Source: Arsukibacterium tuosuense (GTDB lineage Bacteria; Pseudomonadota; Gammaproteobacteria; Enterobacterales; Alteromonadaceae). From it: DNA of 64,000 nt. The stretch covers positions 310,001-374,000 of the forward strand of contig NZ_OBEB01000004.1 of assembly GCF_900215315.1 (NCBI RefSeq), given 5' to 3'. The translations under genes and the position numbers were made by a program. Shown here in pieces: positions 38,786-47,543 of this stretch (positions are counted from its first letter, which is position 1; each line of letters opens with the position of its first letter). The notes below the pieces were generated by a model that saw only the letters and a list, made by a program, of their open reading frames with translations, searched no databases and had not been told where the DNA came from.

Positions 38786-39306
38786 AGCAGTCATTCCGAG
38801 CGAAACGAATGTTGAAGCAGAATCAGCGGCTGGCCCAAAGCTCTAAGTTAAATCTGGTAGCGCTGATGGATATTTTTACCATTCTGGTCTTTTTCCTGAT
38901 GGTGAATCAATCTGATGTGGTGGTGTTGCCCAGCAATAAAGACATGAGTCTGCCGCAATCCGTTTCAGAACAATTGCCCCGGGAGCAGGTGCTGCTCACG
39001 GTGACAGGCAACGGCGTATTAGTGCAAGGCAAACCGGTCTGGCGTGGCGATTGGCAACAAGCACCGGAGCTGTGGCAGGAAGCATTGACTACAGCGGTAC
39101 AGCAGGAATTGCAGTATCTGGCCAGTCGGGCAGCGCCACTGCCGGCAGAGCAACAAGCTGTGGGCCGGCCGCTGACTATTCTGGCCGATGCTGCGACATC
39201 ATATGCGGTATTACGTCGGTTAATGGCAATCTGTGCCGCCACTGAGTACCGGGATGTATCGCTGGCAGTAGAGCAGCGCAGCAGTGCCCTGGAGGCGAAG
39301 CCATGA
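38782..39306 (+). CDS. ExbD/TolR-type protein with intact channel Asp
   Basis: The 174-residue protein has a basic N-terminus, one membrane helix (LNLVALMDIFTILVFFLMVN) and a periplasmic domain. Asp30 in ALMDIF aligns with Asp25 of ExbD and Asp23 of TolR, so it should be the proton-conducting subunit. Two ExbD-like genes after one ExbB-like gene is the plan of AglR-AglQ-AglS in myxobacteria. Overlaps of four bases on both sides show tight coupling. Confidence 0.9.
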   Translation: MKQSFRAKRMLKQNQRLAQSSKLNLVALMDIFTILVFFLMVNQSDVVVLPSNKDMSLPQSVSEQLPREQVLLTVTGNGVLVQGKPVWRGDWQQAPELWQEALTTAVQQELQYLASRAAPLPAEQQAVGRPLTILADAATSYAVLRRLMAICAATEYRDVSLAVEQRSSALEAKP

Positions 39307-40232
39307 CAACGCTGAGCTTAGACGCCAGCGCAAACTGGCAACAGGAAGATCAGTTTTTCAGCAAGGTCGTTATTGGCGGTTTGTTATTGTTGGTCGTATT
39401 GTCGATAGTGGTGCCACTTTATCAGGTACCTGAGCGCAGCCGGGCGCAACTTGAACAATTGCCGCCGCAACTGGCGCGGGTAATGCTTGAAGAGCGGGAA
39501 ATTACCCCGCCAGAACCGATAGTGCTGCCGGAACCTGAACCCGAGCCAGAACCAGAACCTGAGCCTGAGCAACAGGTCGTGGAAGCCAGCCCGGTAACGA
39601 CGGAGCAGGCTCGTGCCCAGGCGCAAGAGGCCGGGTTACTGGCTATGCAGGATGAACTTGCGGCGCTGCGCCAGACTTTTACCGTTAATCAACAGGCGCC
39701 ACAGTTGCAACGTGACGGCCAGCAAAGCGCCGCCGCGCCTGAACCGGAAGTTATCGCTAACCCTGAGCTGGCAAAAACGGCGGCGAAAGCGGCTGCCGCC
39801 GTCAGCGCTGACGTTGCCAGAGCCGATTTAAACCGGGCAGAAAGCACCACTCTGGCAGATGCCAGCCTGCGTGGGCTGGCGTCGTCGGCACCTGTCTCAG
39901 CTAACACAGGCCGCGGCTCAGATAATGACCCGGCAAGCCAGGGCGGACGTTCAGAAGCCAGTATCCGGCAAACACTGGAAGCCAATAAAAGTAGTTTATA
40001 TACCCTCTACAACCGGGCGTTACGTGCCAACCCGTTGCTGAAAGGCAAGGTTGTATTTGAGCTGATCATTAACCCGGATGGCAGCTTGCAGCAGGTGAAT
40101 ATCGTTGAAAGTGAATTAAATGACGAGCGACTGGAGCGGCAGTTACAACTGCGCTTACAGGCCGTTAATTTCGGCGCGGCAGATGTTTTGCCGACCCGTT
40201 CGAAGTGGACAATCGCGTTTTTACCCGGCTAG
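39303..40232 (+). CDS. TonB/AgmX-type energy-transducing protein
   Basis: The 309-residue protein has a short cytoplasmic N-terminus, one membrane helix (VVIGGLLLLVVLSIVVPLY) and a Pro-Glu repeat (EPEPEPEPEPEPEQ) typical of TonB linkers. An Ala-rich stretch leads to a C-terminal domain from about residue 220 (LYTLYNRALRANPLLKGKVV; FELIINPDGSLQQVNIVESE) matching the AgmX/PglI C-terminal domain. It should link the proton motor to periplasmic or outer-membrane partners. In Myxococcus the AgmX/GltJ protein belongs to the gliding machinery. The final residues (SKWTIAFLPG) end 17 bases before the next gene. Confidence 0.88.
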   Translation: MTTLSLDASANWQQEDQFFSKVVIGGLLLLVVLSIVVPLYQVPERSRAQLEQLPPQLARVMLEEREITPPEPIVLPEPEPEPEPEPEPEQQVVEASPVTTEQARAQAQEAGLLAMQDELAALRQTFTVNQQAPQLQRDGQQSAAAPEPEVIANPELAKTAAKAAAAVSADVARADLNRAESTTLADASLRGLASSAPVSANTGRGSDNDPASQGGRSEASIRQTLEANKSSLYTLYNRALRANPLLKGKVVFELIINPDGSLQQVNIVESELNDERLERQLQLRLQAVNFGAADVLPTRSKWTIAFLPG

Positions 40233-40249
40233 CCGGGCAGGAGAGAAAT

Positions 40250-41458
40250 ATGCATAACTATATAAAGTCGCTGTTACCAGGCCTGCTGGTTGCCGCCTTT
40301 GCCGTCTTGTATAGTGGCGCCCTGTCTGCCGGGCCACTGGAACAGGCTAAACGGCTGCACGATCGCCTGGCTGGGGTGCCAGCCGATGCAGTGACGTTGC
40401 AACAGATGGCTGATCTGATAGCCCAGGGGAATGAACACGGTGCAGCGGATCTCGCGATGCAACATCCGGACTTTTACCGCACTACGTTAAAATTATTTGC
40501 GGCCCCGGCCACTAACCGTGATTTGGATATTTTTGAGCCGCTGAATGATTATAGCGCGACCATTATTGGCCTGGTGCGGGACGATGCCGATTTTCGGCAG
40601 ATTTTGCAAACCGATGTGCTGTATGTCGGGGCTGACAGTTTAGGCCTGCCGCCGTACGCAGCCAATAATAATGCGCACTATCTGGCATTGGATCAACAAG
40701 GTATAGATTTGCAACAATACCTGGAACCCCGGGCACAAAGTAGCTTGCTGGGGATCCCGGCAGAAGCCAGTGCCGGTGTGATGACCAGCCGGGCAGGTGC
40801 CAAGGCGTTTTTCTATCTTGGCACAAACAGGGCGATGTTGCGCTTCACTCTGATGAGCCAGTTGTGCACCGATTTAGAGCCCTTAAAAGACAGCACTACC
40901 ACGGCAGATCGGATCCGGCAGGATGTCAGCCGCAGTCCCGGTGGTGACAGCCGGATTTTTCATAATCGCTGTATCGGCTGTCATGCCGGTATGGACCCGT
41001 TAGCGCAGGCTTTTGCTTATTACGACTATCAGTTCACTGACGAGAATGGTGACAATGGCCAGCTGTTCTACCAGGAAACGGGCAGTACCAACAGCCAGAC
41101 CGGCAGCCGGGTTCAGCCGAAATATCATATCAACGCCGGTAATTTCCCGTTCGGCTATAAAACAGAGGATGATCACTGGCAAAACTACTGGCGTGAAGGC
41201 CGCAATCAGGCATTGGGCTGGGATAACAGCTTGCCGGGTGAGGGCCAGGGCGCAAAAAGCTTAGGCCAGGAGTTAGCCCACTCGGTCGCATTTGCCCAGT
41301 GTCAGGTGAAAAAAGCGTTTAAAACAACCTGCCTGCGCCCGGCTGAGACCCTGGCGGATGTCAATCTTATTCAGCAAACCACCGAGCGGTTCAGCCAGAG
41401 CGGTTATAACTTAAAACAGGTGTTCGCCGACACCGCCACTTACTGTATGGGAGAGTAA
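40250..41458 (+). CDS. Exported mono-haem CxxCH protein
   Basis: The 402-residue protein has a signal peptide (LLPGLLVAAFAVLYSGALSA) and one haem c motif, CIGCH at residues 241-245, followed by AGMDPLAQAFAYYDYQ. That stretch recalls the CHxxxDPLGFA-type region of planctomycete DUF1588 cytochrome-like proteins. GGAGAG precedes ATG 40250; the frame is open further upstream but that would bury the signal. The next gene follows after two bases. Function unknown; a redox or surface role together with the next two gene products is inferred. Confidence 0.75.
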   Translation: MHNYIKSLLPGLLVAAFAVLYSGALSAGPLEQAKRLHDRLAGVPADAVTLQQMADLIAQGNEHGAADLAMQHPDFYRTTLKLFAAPATNRDLDIFEPLNDYSATIIGLVRDDADFRQILQTDVLYVGADSLGLPPYAANNNAHYLALDQQGIDLQQYLEPRAQSSLLGIPAEASAGVMTSRAGAKAFFYLGTNRAMLRFTLMSQLCTDLEPLKDSTTTADRIRQDVSRSPGGDSRIFHNRCIGCHAGMDPLAQAFAYYDYQFTDENGDNGQLFYQETGSTNSQTGSRVQPKYHINAGNFPFGYKTEDDHWQNYWREGRNQALGWDNSLPGEGQGAKSLGQELAHSVAFAQCQVKKAFKTTCLRPAETLADVNLIQQTTERFSQSGYNLKQVFADTATYCMGE

Positions 41459-41460
41459 CC

Positions 41461-43881
41461 ATGAGATCTTTGCTACTGGTTGTGCTTAGTATCTTGCTGA
41501 TAGGTTGCGGTGGCGCTGAGGTGGAACAGAACCCACCACCGCCGGTGCAGGATAACTCGACTAACTATAATGGCCCTGCGCCACAAACTGATGATATACA
41601 ACAATTTAAATTAAACCTGTGGGACAATCTGGTGGCTGATAACCGTTGCGGTAGTTGCCACCAGCAAGGGAACACAGCACCGTTTTTTGTCAGACGCGAT
41701 GACATTAATCAGGCGTATGCCGCAGTATTACCACTGGTTAATTTAGCTGATCCGGCGCAATCAGTCATGGTGCAGAAAGTTGCCGGTGGCCATAACTGCT
41801 GGCTCAGCAGCAACACGGCCTGCGCCGACACGATTAGCCAGTGGTTACGCAACTGGGGTAATACCACTGATGCAGAGCAGGCCGCAGTTGCACTGGTCGC
41901 GCCGGTGATCCGCGACCCCGGTGCCAGTAAAGCGTTGCCGGAAAGTCCGGGCCTATTTGCGGCAGAAGTTTATCCATTGCTGCGCCAATATTGTGCTAAT
42001 TGTCATGCCCCGGATGTCGCTGTGGCCCAGGCTCCGTTTTTCGCTGCCGGCGATGTCGATACAGCGTACCAGGCCAGCCGTAATTTAATCAATCTGGACC
42101 GGCCGGAGTTATCCAGACTGGTGGCCCGCCTGGGTGGCGAGTTTCATAACTGCTGGTCAGATTGCAGTAACGATGCGGCGGCAATGCTGGCCGCCGTTGT
42201 GGCAATAAGTGAGGCAGTTCCGGTGACTGAGCTGGACCCGCAGTTAGTGCCCTCCAAAGCGTTACGCTTAGAAGATGGTGTTGTTGCATCCAGTGGCGGC
42301 CGTTTTGAGAGCAACCAGATTGCTTTTTACCAGTTTAAAGAGGGCCAGGGTAATCAGGCATTTGATACCTCCGGGGTTGAGCCTGCTGCTAACCTGACGT
42401 TGCAGGGCGACTTTGCCTGGTTGACCGGTTGGGGCTTGCAGATTAACAGTGGCCGGGCGCAAGCCAGCACGCTGAGCAGCGCCAAGCTTGCCTCGCTGAT
42501 TGGTGCCACCGGTGAGATGAGCATTGAAGCCTGGGTAATCCCGGCAAATGTGGTGCAGGAAGGGCCGGCAGCGATAGTCAGTTATGCCGGTAGTGCCATC
42601 AGCCGTAATTTTACCCTGGGCCAGAGCCAGTATAACTACGACTTTTTACTGCGTAGCGCCAACAGTGATTTTGCCGGGATGCCTGCGCTGAGCACTGCCG
42701 ATGCCGATGAATTACTGCAAGCCAGTTTGCAGCACGTGGTGCTGACCCAGGACCCGGTAAATGGCCAGCGTATTTACGTTAACGGCGAAGACAGCGGTGT
42801 GCAGAGCGAGCCTGCAGCAATTAGCAGCTGGGATGACAGTTTTGCGCTGATGCTGGGTAATGAAGCGGATGGTAGCCGGCAATGGCAGGGTAGCATCCGG
42901 TTACTGGCTATCCACAACCGGGCGCTAAGCCCGGCGCAAATTGCCCAGAATTTCAGTATCGGGGTTGGCCAGAAGTTTTATCTGCCCTTTGCAATTGGTC
43001 ATTTAATTGACCTGCCGCAGAGTTATATTGTGTTTGAAGTGGCGCAATTTGACAATTATTCGTACCTGTTTAGTCAGCCTTACCTGATTAATCTGGATGA
43101 CGCTGCACTGCCGGCCAACCTGGAGATCAGTGACATGGCGTTGGCAATTAATGGCCGGGAAGTGAATTCAGGTCAGGCCTGGATCCGTCAGGATTTCAAC
43201 TTTGCCAGCGGCACTAACCTGAGCGAAGCCGTACCTATGTCAGAACTGGGTACCATTATTGCTGCTGAGGCAGGCGCTGCCAGCGATGAATTCTTCTTGT
43301 CTTTTGGGCAGATAGGCCAGTACAGCAATGTACGAAGCCAGCCGGCTTTTCCGGCTCAGCAGGTTAGTCAGGCTAACACTAATAGCAGTGACATTGGCAT
43401 CCGGCCTTTTGCTGCTATCCATGCCAGTATGAGCGAATTAACCGGCGTATCGCAGGCCTCTCCTGCCATAGCCAATACCTATCAGACAATCACCCGTCAG
43501 CTGCCGGCACTGAGTGATATTGAAACCTTTATTTCAGCGCAACAAATGGCAATTACCCAGCTGGGTATTGCCTATTGTAACGCGGCAATAAATGACCCGA
43601 TGCTGCGCAGCCAATGGTTTCCAACCGTTAATTTTAATGCCAGCCCGGCGGAGGCGTTAAGCCCGGCCAACCGTGATGCCTTGATTAGTCCGTTGCTGGC
43701 GCGGTTTGCTCCGTTACAACCGCTGACAGCGCTGCCAGACCCCGATGCCAGGGCTGAGCTGAATAATCTGATCGACCGGCTAAGCCAGTGCGACGGTGCT
43801 TGCGATAGCCAGCGTACTGAAACCATTGCCAAAGCAGCCTGCACTGCCGTATTGGCCAGCGCCCAGATGCTGGTGTACTGA
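41461..43881 (+). CDS. Di-haem lipoprotein with duplicated cytochrome module and LamG domain
   Basis: The 806-residue lipoprotein (lipobox ILLIGC, Cys16) has two related N-terminal modules. The first has CGSCH at 63-67, then APFF, YAAVLPLVNLADP and HNCW near 111. The second has CANCH at 178-182, then APFF, YQASRNLINLDRP and HNCW near 229. Residues about 285-500 resemble a LamG/concanavalin-like lectin domain (GEMSIEAWVIPANV; QHVVLTQDPVNGQRIYVNGE; IRLLAIHNRALSPAQIAQNF). The C-terminal 300 residues are unassigned. It is probably anchored in the outer membrane with a glycan-binding domain. The pairing with a DUF1501-like gene echoes planctomycete PSCyt/DUF1501 loci. Confidence 0.78.
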   Translation: MRSLLLVVLSILLIGCGGAEVEQNPPPPVQDNSTNYNGPAPQTDDIQQFKLNLWDNLVADNRCGSCHQQGNTAPFFVRRDDINQAYAAVLPLVNLADPAQSVMVQKVAGGHNCWLSSNTACADTISQWLRNWGNTTDAEQAAVALVAPVIRDPGASKALPESPGLFAAEVYPLLRQYCANCHAPDVAVAQAPFFAAGDVDTAYQASRNLINLDRPELSRLVARLGGEFHNCWSDCSNDAAAMLAAVVAISEAVPVTELDPQLVPSKALRLEDGVVASSGGRFESNQIAFYQFKEGQGNQAFDTSGVEPAANLTLQGDFAWLTGWGLQINSGRAQASTLSSAKLASLIGATGEMSIEAWVIPANVVQEGPAAIVSYAGSAISRNFTLGQSQYNYDFLLRSANSDFAGMPALSTADADELLQASLQHVVLTQDPVNGQRIYVNGEDSGVQSEPAAISSWDDSFALMLGNEADGSRQWQGSIRLLAIHNRALSPAQIAQNFSIGVGQKFYLPFAIGHLIDLPQSYIVFEVAQFDNYSYLFSQPYLINLDDAALPANLEISDMALAINGREVNSGQAWIRQDFNFASGTNLSEAVPMSELGTIIAAEAGAASDEFFLSFGQIGQYSNVRSQPAFPAQQVSQANTNSSDIGIRPFAAIHASMSELTGVSQASPAIANTYQTITRQLPALSDIETFISAQQMAITQLGIAYCNAAINDPMLRSQWFPTVNFNASPAEALSPANRDALISPLLARFAPLQPLTALPDPDARAELNNLIDRLSQCDGACDSQRTETIAKAACTAVLASAQMLVY

Positions 43882-43921
43882 TGCAGGCTTACTCTTGCGA
43901 GTATAAAGGAGCTAACCCATT

Positions 43922-45499
43922 ATGAAATTGAAAAAAGCACTACATCCGGATGCGCCCTTACTACACGCCTGCCATAGCCGGCCGGTAAGCCGGCGCGACT
44001 TTATTGCCTGCGGCCTGAGTGTTGGAGCAGGTATTCTGACGACCGGCTCGGTATTCAGCTTATTTGCCAACCCAACGAAGGCTTTTGCCGATTTATCGCC
44101 GGATCTGGAGTTATTAAAAAACCAGTGTGGCATTAACGTGGAAGGCGCCGGGAAAATTCCGTTTATCTGCTTTGATTTAGCCGGTGGCGCTAACATTGCC
44201 GGTTCTAACATTCTGGTTGGAGGGGCCGGTGGCCAGCTCGATTTTCTGTCTACCCAGGGTTACAGCAAACTGGGGCTGCCGGCCGATATGGTGCCAACCG
44301 CGGTAAATGCGGCGGACCCGGCAACGGGCTTTGTCAACGATCAGCTGGGGCTGGCTTTTCACAGCGATTCGCAAATGCTGGCCGGTATTCTTGAACGCAC
44401 CAGTATGGCAACTCAGGCTATGATCAATGGTGCTGTTATACCTTCACGCTCAGAAAATGATACCGGTAATAACCCGCATAACCCGATGTTTGCGATTGCT
44501 AAGGCCGGCGCTAATGGCTCGCTGATGCCATTAATTGGCTCACGTAACTCCGACTCTGGTGCTAATTCAATGGCGCCAGCCGAGTTTTATAACCCGGAGT
44601 GGCGGCCGACTAAAATTGACCGGCCCAGTGATGTTACCGGTTTAGTCGACGTAGGTGATTTGTTCGGACTGCTCGATCAAAATGACGCGGTGGCGGTAAT
44701 GGAATCTATTCAGCGCTTAAGTGACAAAAAGCTGGCCAGAGTAAACAGTGGTGTTACCCGCGACGATGTCATTAAAGATCTGGTGCGTTGTGGCTACGTG
44801 AAAAGTGCTGATCTGGCAGATCGTTTTGGTAACCCGGCAACGCTGGACCCGGCGGCTGACACCGATATCGTTGGCGAAGGCGCTATTTTCAGCAGTGCGG
44901 AATTTAACAGCGATGCCGAGTTTCGTAAAACGGCATCGGTCATGAAATTAGTGGTAAATGGTTTTGCCGGTGCCGGCACCGTGACGATTGGCGGTTATGA
45001 CTACCACACCGGCGAGCGGGGCACTGGTGAGCTTCGCGATTTGCGGGCCGGTCGCTGCATTGGTGCTTGTCTGGAATATGCTGCCAGACGTAACCAGCCA
45101 CTGATGATTTATTTATACTCTGATGGTTCGGTTGCCAGTAACGGCCGGATTGACGACAGTGAGAATGGCCGGGGTAAAGGGGAGTGGACCGGGGATAACT
45201 CATCAACTGCCGCATCAGCTATTCTGGTATATAACCCGAACGGCCGGCCTGCGCTACTGGGAGGCAGCACGGTTGAGCAGGCCCGCCACCAGCAAATTGG
45301 CTTTATGCGGCCGGACGCCTCAGTGGAAACCGGCTCTTCCATGGCCGCCAATAACGTTAACCTGCTGGTGCAAACCGTTATGCTGAATTATCTGGCATTA
45401 CATGGTGAGCAAGGCCGGCTGGCTGAGGTCGCACCATTTCATGGCCTGGGCAACGCTGCCAGTCAGGACAGGTTAACGGCATTTGCGCCCATAGTATAA
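43922..45499 (+). CDS. Tat-exported DUF1501-like protein
   Basis: The 525-residue protein has a twin-arginine motif (SRRDFIACGL, residues 23-32) followed by a hydrophobic stretch, so it is probably exported folded. The body (IPFICFDLAGGANIAGSNIL; NPHNPMFAIAKAGANGSLMP; TVTIGGYDYHTGERGTGELR) resembles the DUF1501 family, a sulfatase/phosphatase-like fold of unknown function. GGAG lies upstream of the ATG. It is the last + strand gene of the run. No haem motif is present, unlike its two upstream neighbours. Confidence 0.75.
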   Translation: MKLKKALHPDAPLLHACHSRPVSRRDFIACGLSVGAGILTTGSVFSLFANPTKAFADLSPDLELLKNQCGINVEGAGKIPFICFDLAGGANIAGSNILVGGAGGQLDFLSTQGYSKLGLPADMVPTAVNAADPATGFVNDQLGLAFHSDSQMLAGILERTSMATQAMINGAVIPSRSENDTGNNPHNPMFAIAKAGANGSLMPLIGSRNSDSGANSMAPAEFYNPEWRPTKIDRPSDVTGLVDVGDLFGLLDQNDAVAVMESIQRLSDKKLARVNSGVTRDDVIKDLVRCGYVKSADLADRFGNPATLDPAADTDIVGEGAIFSSAEFNSDAEFRKTASVMKLVVNGFAGAGTVTIGGYDYHTGERGTGELRDLRAGRCIGACLEYAARRNQPLMIYLYSDGSVASNGRIDDSENGRGKGEWTGDNSSTAASAILVYNPNGRPALLGGSTVEQARHQQIGFMRPDASVETGSSMAANNVNLLVQTVMLNYLALHGEQGRLAEVAPFHGLGNAASQDRLTAFAPIV

Positions 45500-45510
45500 A
45501 GGTTAATGGT

Positions 45511-46323
45511 TTACAAATGAGGTTGGGGTGGCGGTACGCCAAGTTCGCTATCAGCTTGCTGGTAACGGCTGACAATGGCCGCTAATTCGCCACTTGAGTG
45601 AAGTTTTTGCCAGGCACTTTCAAGTTGCTGCAGCTGTGCTGCCGAAAGCGTCTTTTTATTAAAACCAAAATACACCGGCCCCTTGTGAATTGCCAGCAAT
45701 GGCCGGTAGCGCATAGAAACATTGTTATGAGTGCTTTGCCAATAGCGCAGCACAGATATATCTTCCAGTACCGCATTGACCCTGCCGGCGTTCAGCAACG
45801 CCATTTTATCCAGATTATTGTTGATATAAACCAGTTGTCTCTTAAGGCCGGGCTGCGCTTGCAGTCTGGCGAAGTCTTCGCCGTAATAGGCGCCATCCAG
45901 CATAGCAATGGCCGTCAGGTCAACGTCGTTGGCCAGTTGCTCTACTGAACTTAATGCGGGAATGGCGGTAGGATCGGCCACCAGATAAATTTGTTCCAGA
46001 TGGTGTGGGCCAATAAAAGCAAAACGTTGTTGACGCTCCGGACTAAATGTCAGATGACTGACAATATCCAGTTCGCCTTTATCGATTTGGCGCATCGCCC
46101 GCAGCCAGGGGCTTTCAATCAGGATAACGTCGCAATCTACTTCTCTTGCCAGGCGCTGCGCCAGCTCGACACTAAGCCCGCTCCAGCCCTTTTCAGTTTT
46201 AATAATATGGGGTGGGAAGTGTGTTTCTACTCCCAGACGTAGTGTACATGCCATGGCCTGTGACAGCCAAATGGCTGGCAACACAACGGCAATAACAAAA
46301 GCGTTTAACACTGTTCTGAGCAT
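45511..46323 (-). CDS. Periplasmic solute-binding protein, family 3-like
   Basis: The 270-residue protein has a signal peptide (FVIAVVLPAIWLSQAMA) and the type 3 extracellular solute-binding pattern: LRLGVETHFPPHIIKTEKGW at the start of the mature part, GLSVELAQRLAREVDCDVIL and LDIVSHLTFSPERQQRFAFI. No ABC permease or ATPase genes adjoin it, so it may be an orphan binding protein or a sensor-type relative. It is convergent with the DUF1501-like gene, 11 bases away. Confidence 0.85.
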   Translation of the reverse strand: MLRTVLNAFVIAVVLPAIWLSQAMACTLRLGVETHFPPHIIKTEKGWSGLSVELAQRLAREVDCDVILIESPWLRAMRQIDKGELDIVSHLTFSPERQQRFAFIGPHHLEQIYLVADPTAIPALSSVEQLANDVDLTAIAMLDGAYYGEDFARLQAQPGLKRQLVYINNNLDKMALLNAGRVNAVLEDISVLRYWQSTHNNVSMRYRPLLAIHKGPVYFGFNKKTLSAAQLQQLESAWQKLHSSGELAAIVSRYQQADSELGVPPPQPHL

Positions 46324-46458
46324 CGGGTTTCCATTGTCGTTATTATCCCAATAAGACTGCTGCTTTAGTTGTTTAAATTTTCAGCAATCATGTCAGTATA
46401 AAGGGCTTTTTGTCGTCAGGATACCGCTAATTTAGGCTGTGCTTTATTGTGCCAAGTG

Positions 46459-47439
46459 CTATTGCGCTAAACCCGATGAAAAATATAGCTGATGCTCGCT
46501 GCTGATAAAAATGGCTTCAAACTGAGTTTGTTGCTCAATAAATGCCATCCCACGCTCCAGCCCCATTACAAATAAGGTGGTAGACAGCGCATCAGTGCGG
46601 GTAGTGTCCGGTCCCAGCACTGTGACGCTCATTAAGCCTGATGGGCTTTGGCCGCTTTTTGGATCCAGTATGTGATGATAGCGCACGCCGTCTTCAATAA
46701 AGAACCGCTCATAATCACCTGAAGTGCTGATGGCACTGTTGGTCAGTGGCAGCTGCGCGACGATATCGTCGCTTTTACGTGGGTGTTTTATGGCCACCAG
46801 CCAGGGACGACCGCGTTTATCGCCCAATAGGCGGGTATCACCGCCGGCGGTCACCAGCGCATGTTTAACCCCCGCTTCCGCCAGCAGGTCAATGGCTTGC
46901 TCGACCGCATAGCCTTTAGCAATGCCGCCTAAATCAATTTTTACGCCGGCTTTGGCAAACTGTACCTGATTATCTGCCAGTAGTTTGATATGCCGGTAAT
47001 TAATAAGCGGGCGCTGGGTATCCAGTAGTTCCGTGCTGGGTTTAATATGTTGCCGGTAGTCATAACTAAAGCCCACTGACGCAAAGCTGATATCAAAAGC
47101 ACCGTCACTTAAGGTTGCCAACTGCTCGGCCTGCTGTAACAGCTGGTAAAGCTCAGCGCTGACCGTAACCGGGCCATCCGCCGCTTCACGGTTTAGCAGG
47201 CTCAGTTCACTACTGTCGATATACGGGCTCATCAGTTGGTTAATCCGCTCAAATTCATTTTGCACGGCAACAAGCAAGTCTTTACCCCGCTTGTCATCTT
47301 CAGCCCAAAGCTCGACATAGGCCTGAGTGCCCATGGTCTGAAAGGGCATGCGCTGCCATTGACCCAGGGCATTGCTGCATAAAACAGCACTGATAAGCAA
47401 AAAAAATGAGAATGTGACGGTAAATCGGATGATATGCAT
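46459..47439 (-). CDS. apbE: ApbE-type FAD:protein FMN transferase
   Basis: The 326-residue protein has a signal sequence (FFLLISAVLCSNALG) and ApbE features: FQTMGTQAYVELW near the start, KIDLGGIAKGYAVEQAIDLL, ALVTAGGDTRLLG and the metal/substrate region YHHILDPKSGQSPSGLMSV. ApbE attaches FMN to Ser or Thr of exported proteins at Dxx(S/T)GA(S/T). No Nqr or Rnf gene is near. The DUF3570 protein at 29996-31156 carries a matching motif, and ApbE, DUF3570, DUF4266 and thioredoxin genes are adjacent in some other bacteria as I recall, so it is the likely client. Confidence 0.94.
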   Translation of the reverse strand: MHIIRFTVTFSFFLLISAVLCSNALGQWQRMPFQTMGTQAYVELWAEDDKRGKDLLVAVQNEFERINQLMSPYIDSSELSLLNREAADGPVTVSAELYQLLQQAEQLATLSDGAFDISFASVGFSYDYRQHIKPSTELLDTQRPLINYRHIKLLADNQVQFAKAGVKIDLGGIAKGYAVEQAIDLLAEAGVKHALVTAGGDTRLLGDKRGRPWLVAIKHPRKSDDIVAQLPLTNSAISTSGDYERFFIEDGVRYHHILDPKSGQSPSGLMSVTVLGPDTTRTDALSTTLFVMGLERGMAFIEQQTQFEAIFISSEHQLYFSSGLAQ

Positions 47440-47543
47440 GGAAATAAGCCACTGCGTATAGCGAATGCAGCTATTGTTACAGAGCTGCTTAACTTACTCA
47501 ATGTTTAGGGCCGAAACAGGCTTGACGTTTATGAGGCTGAAGG

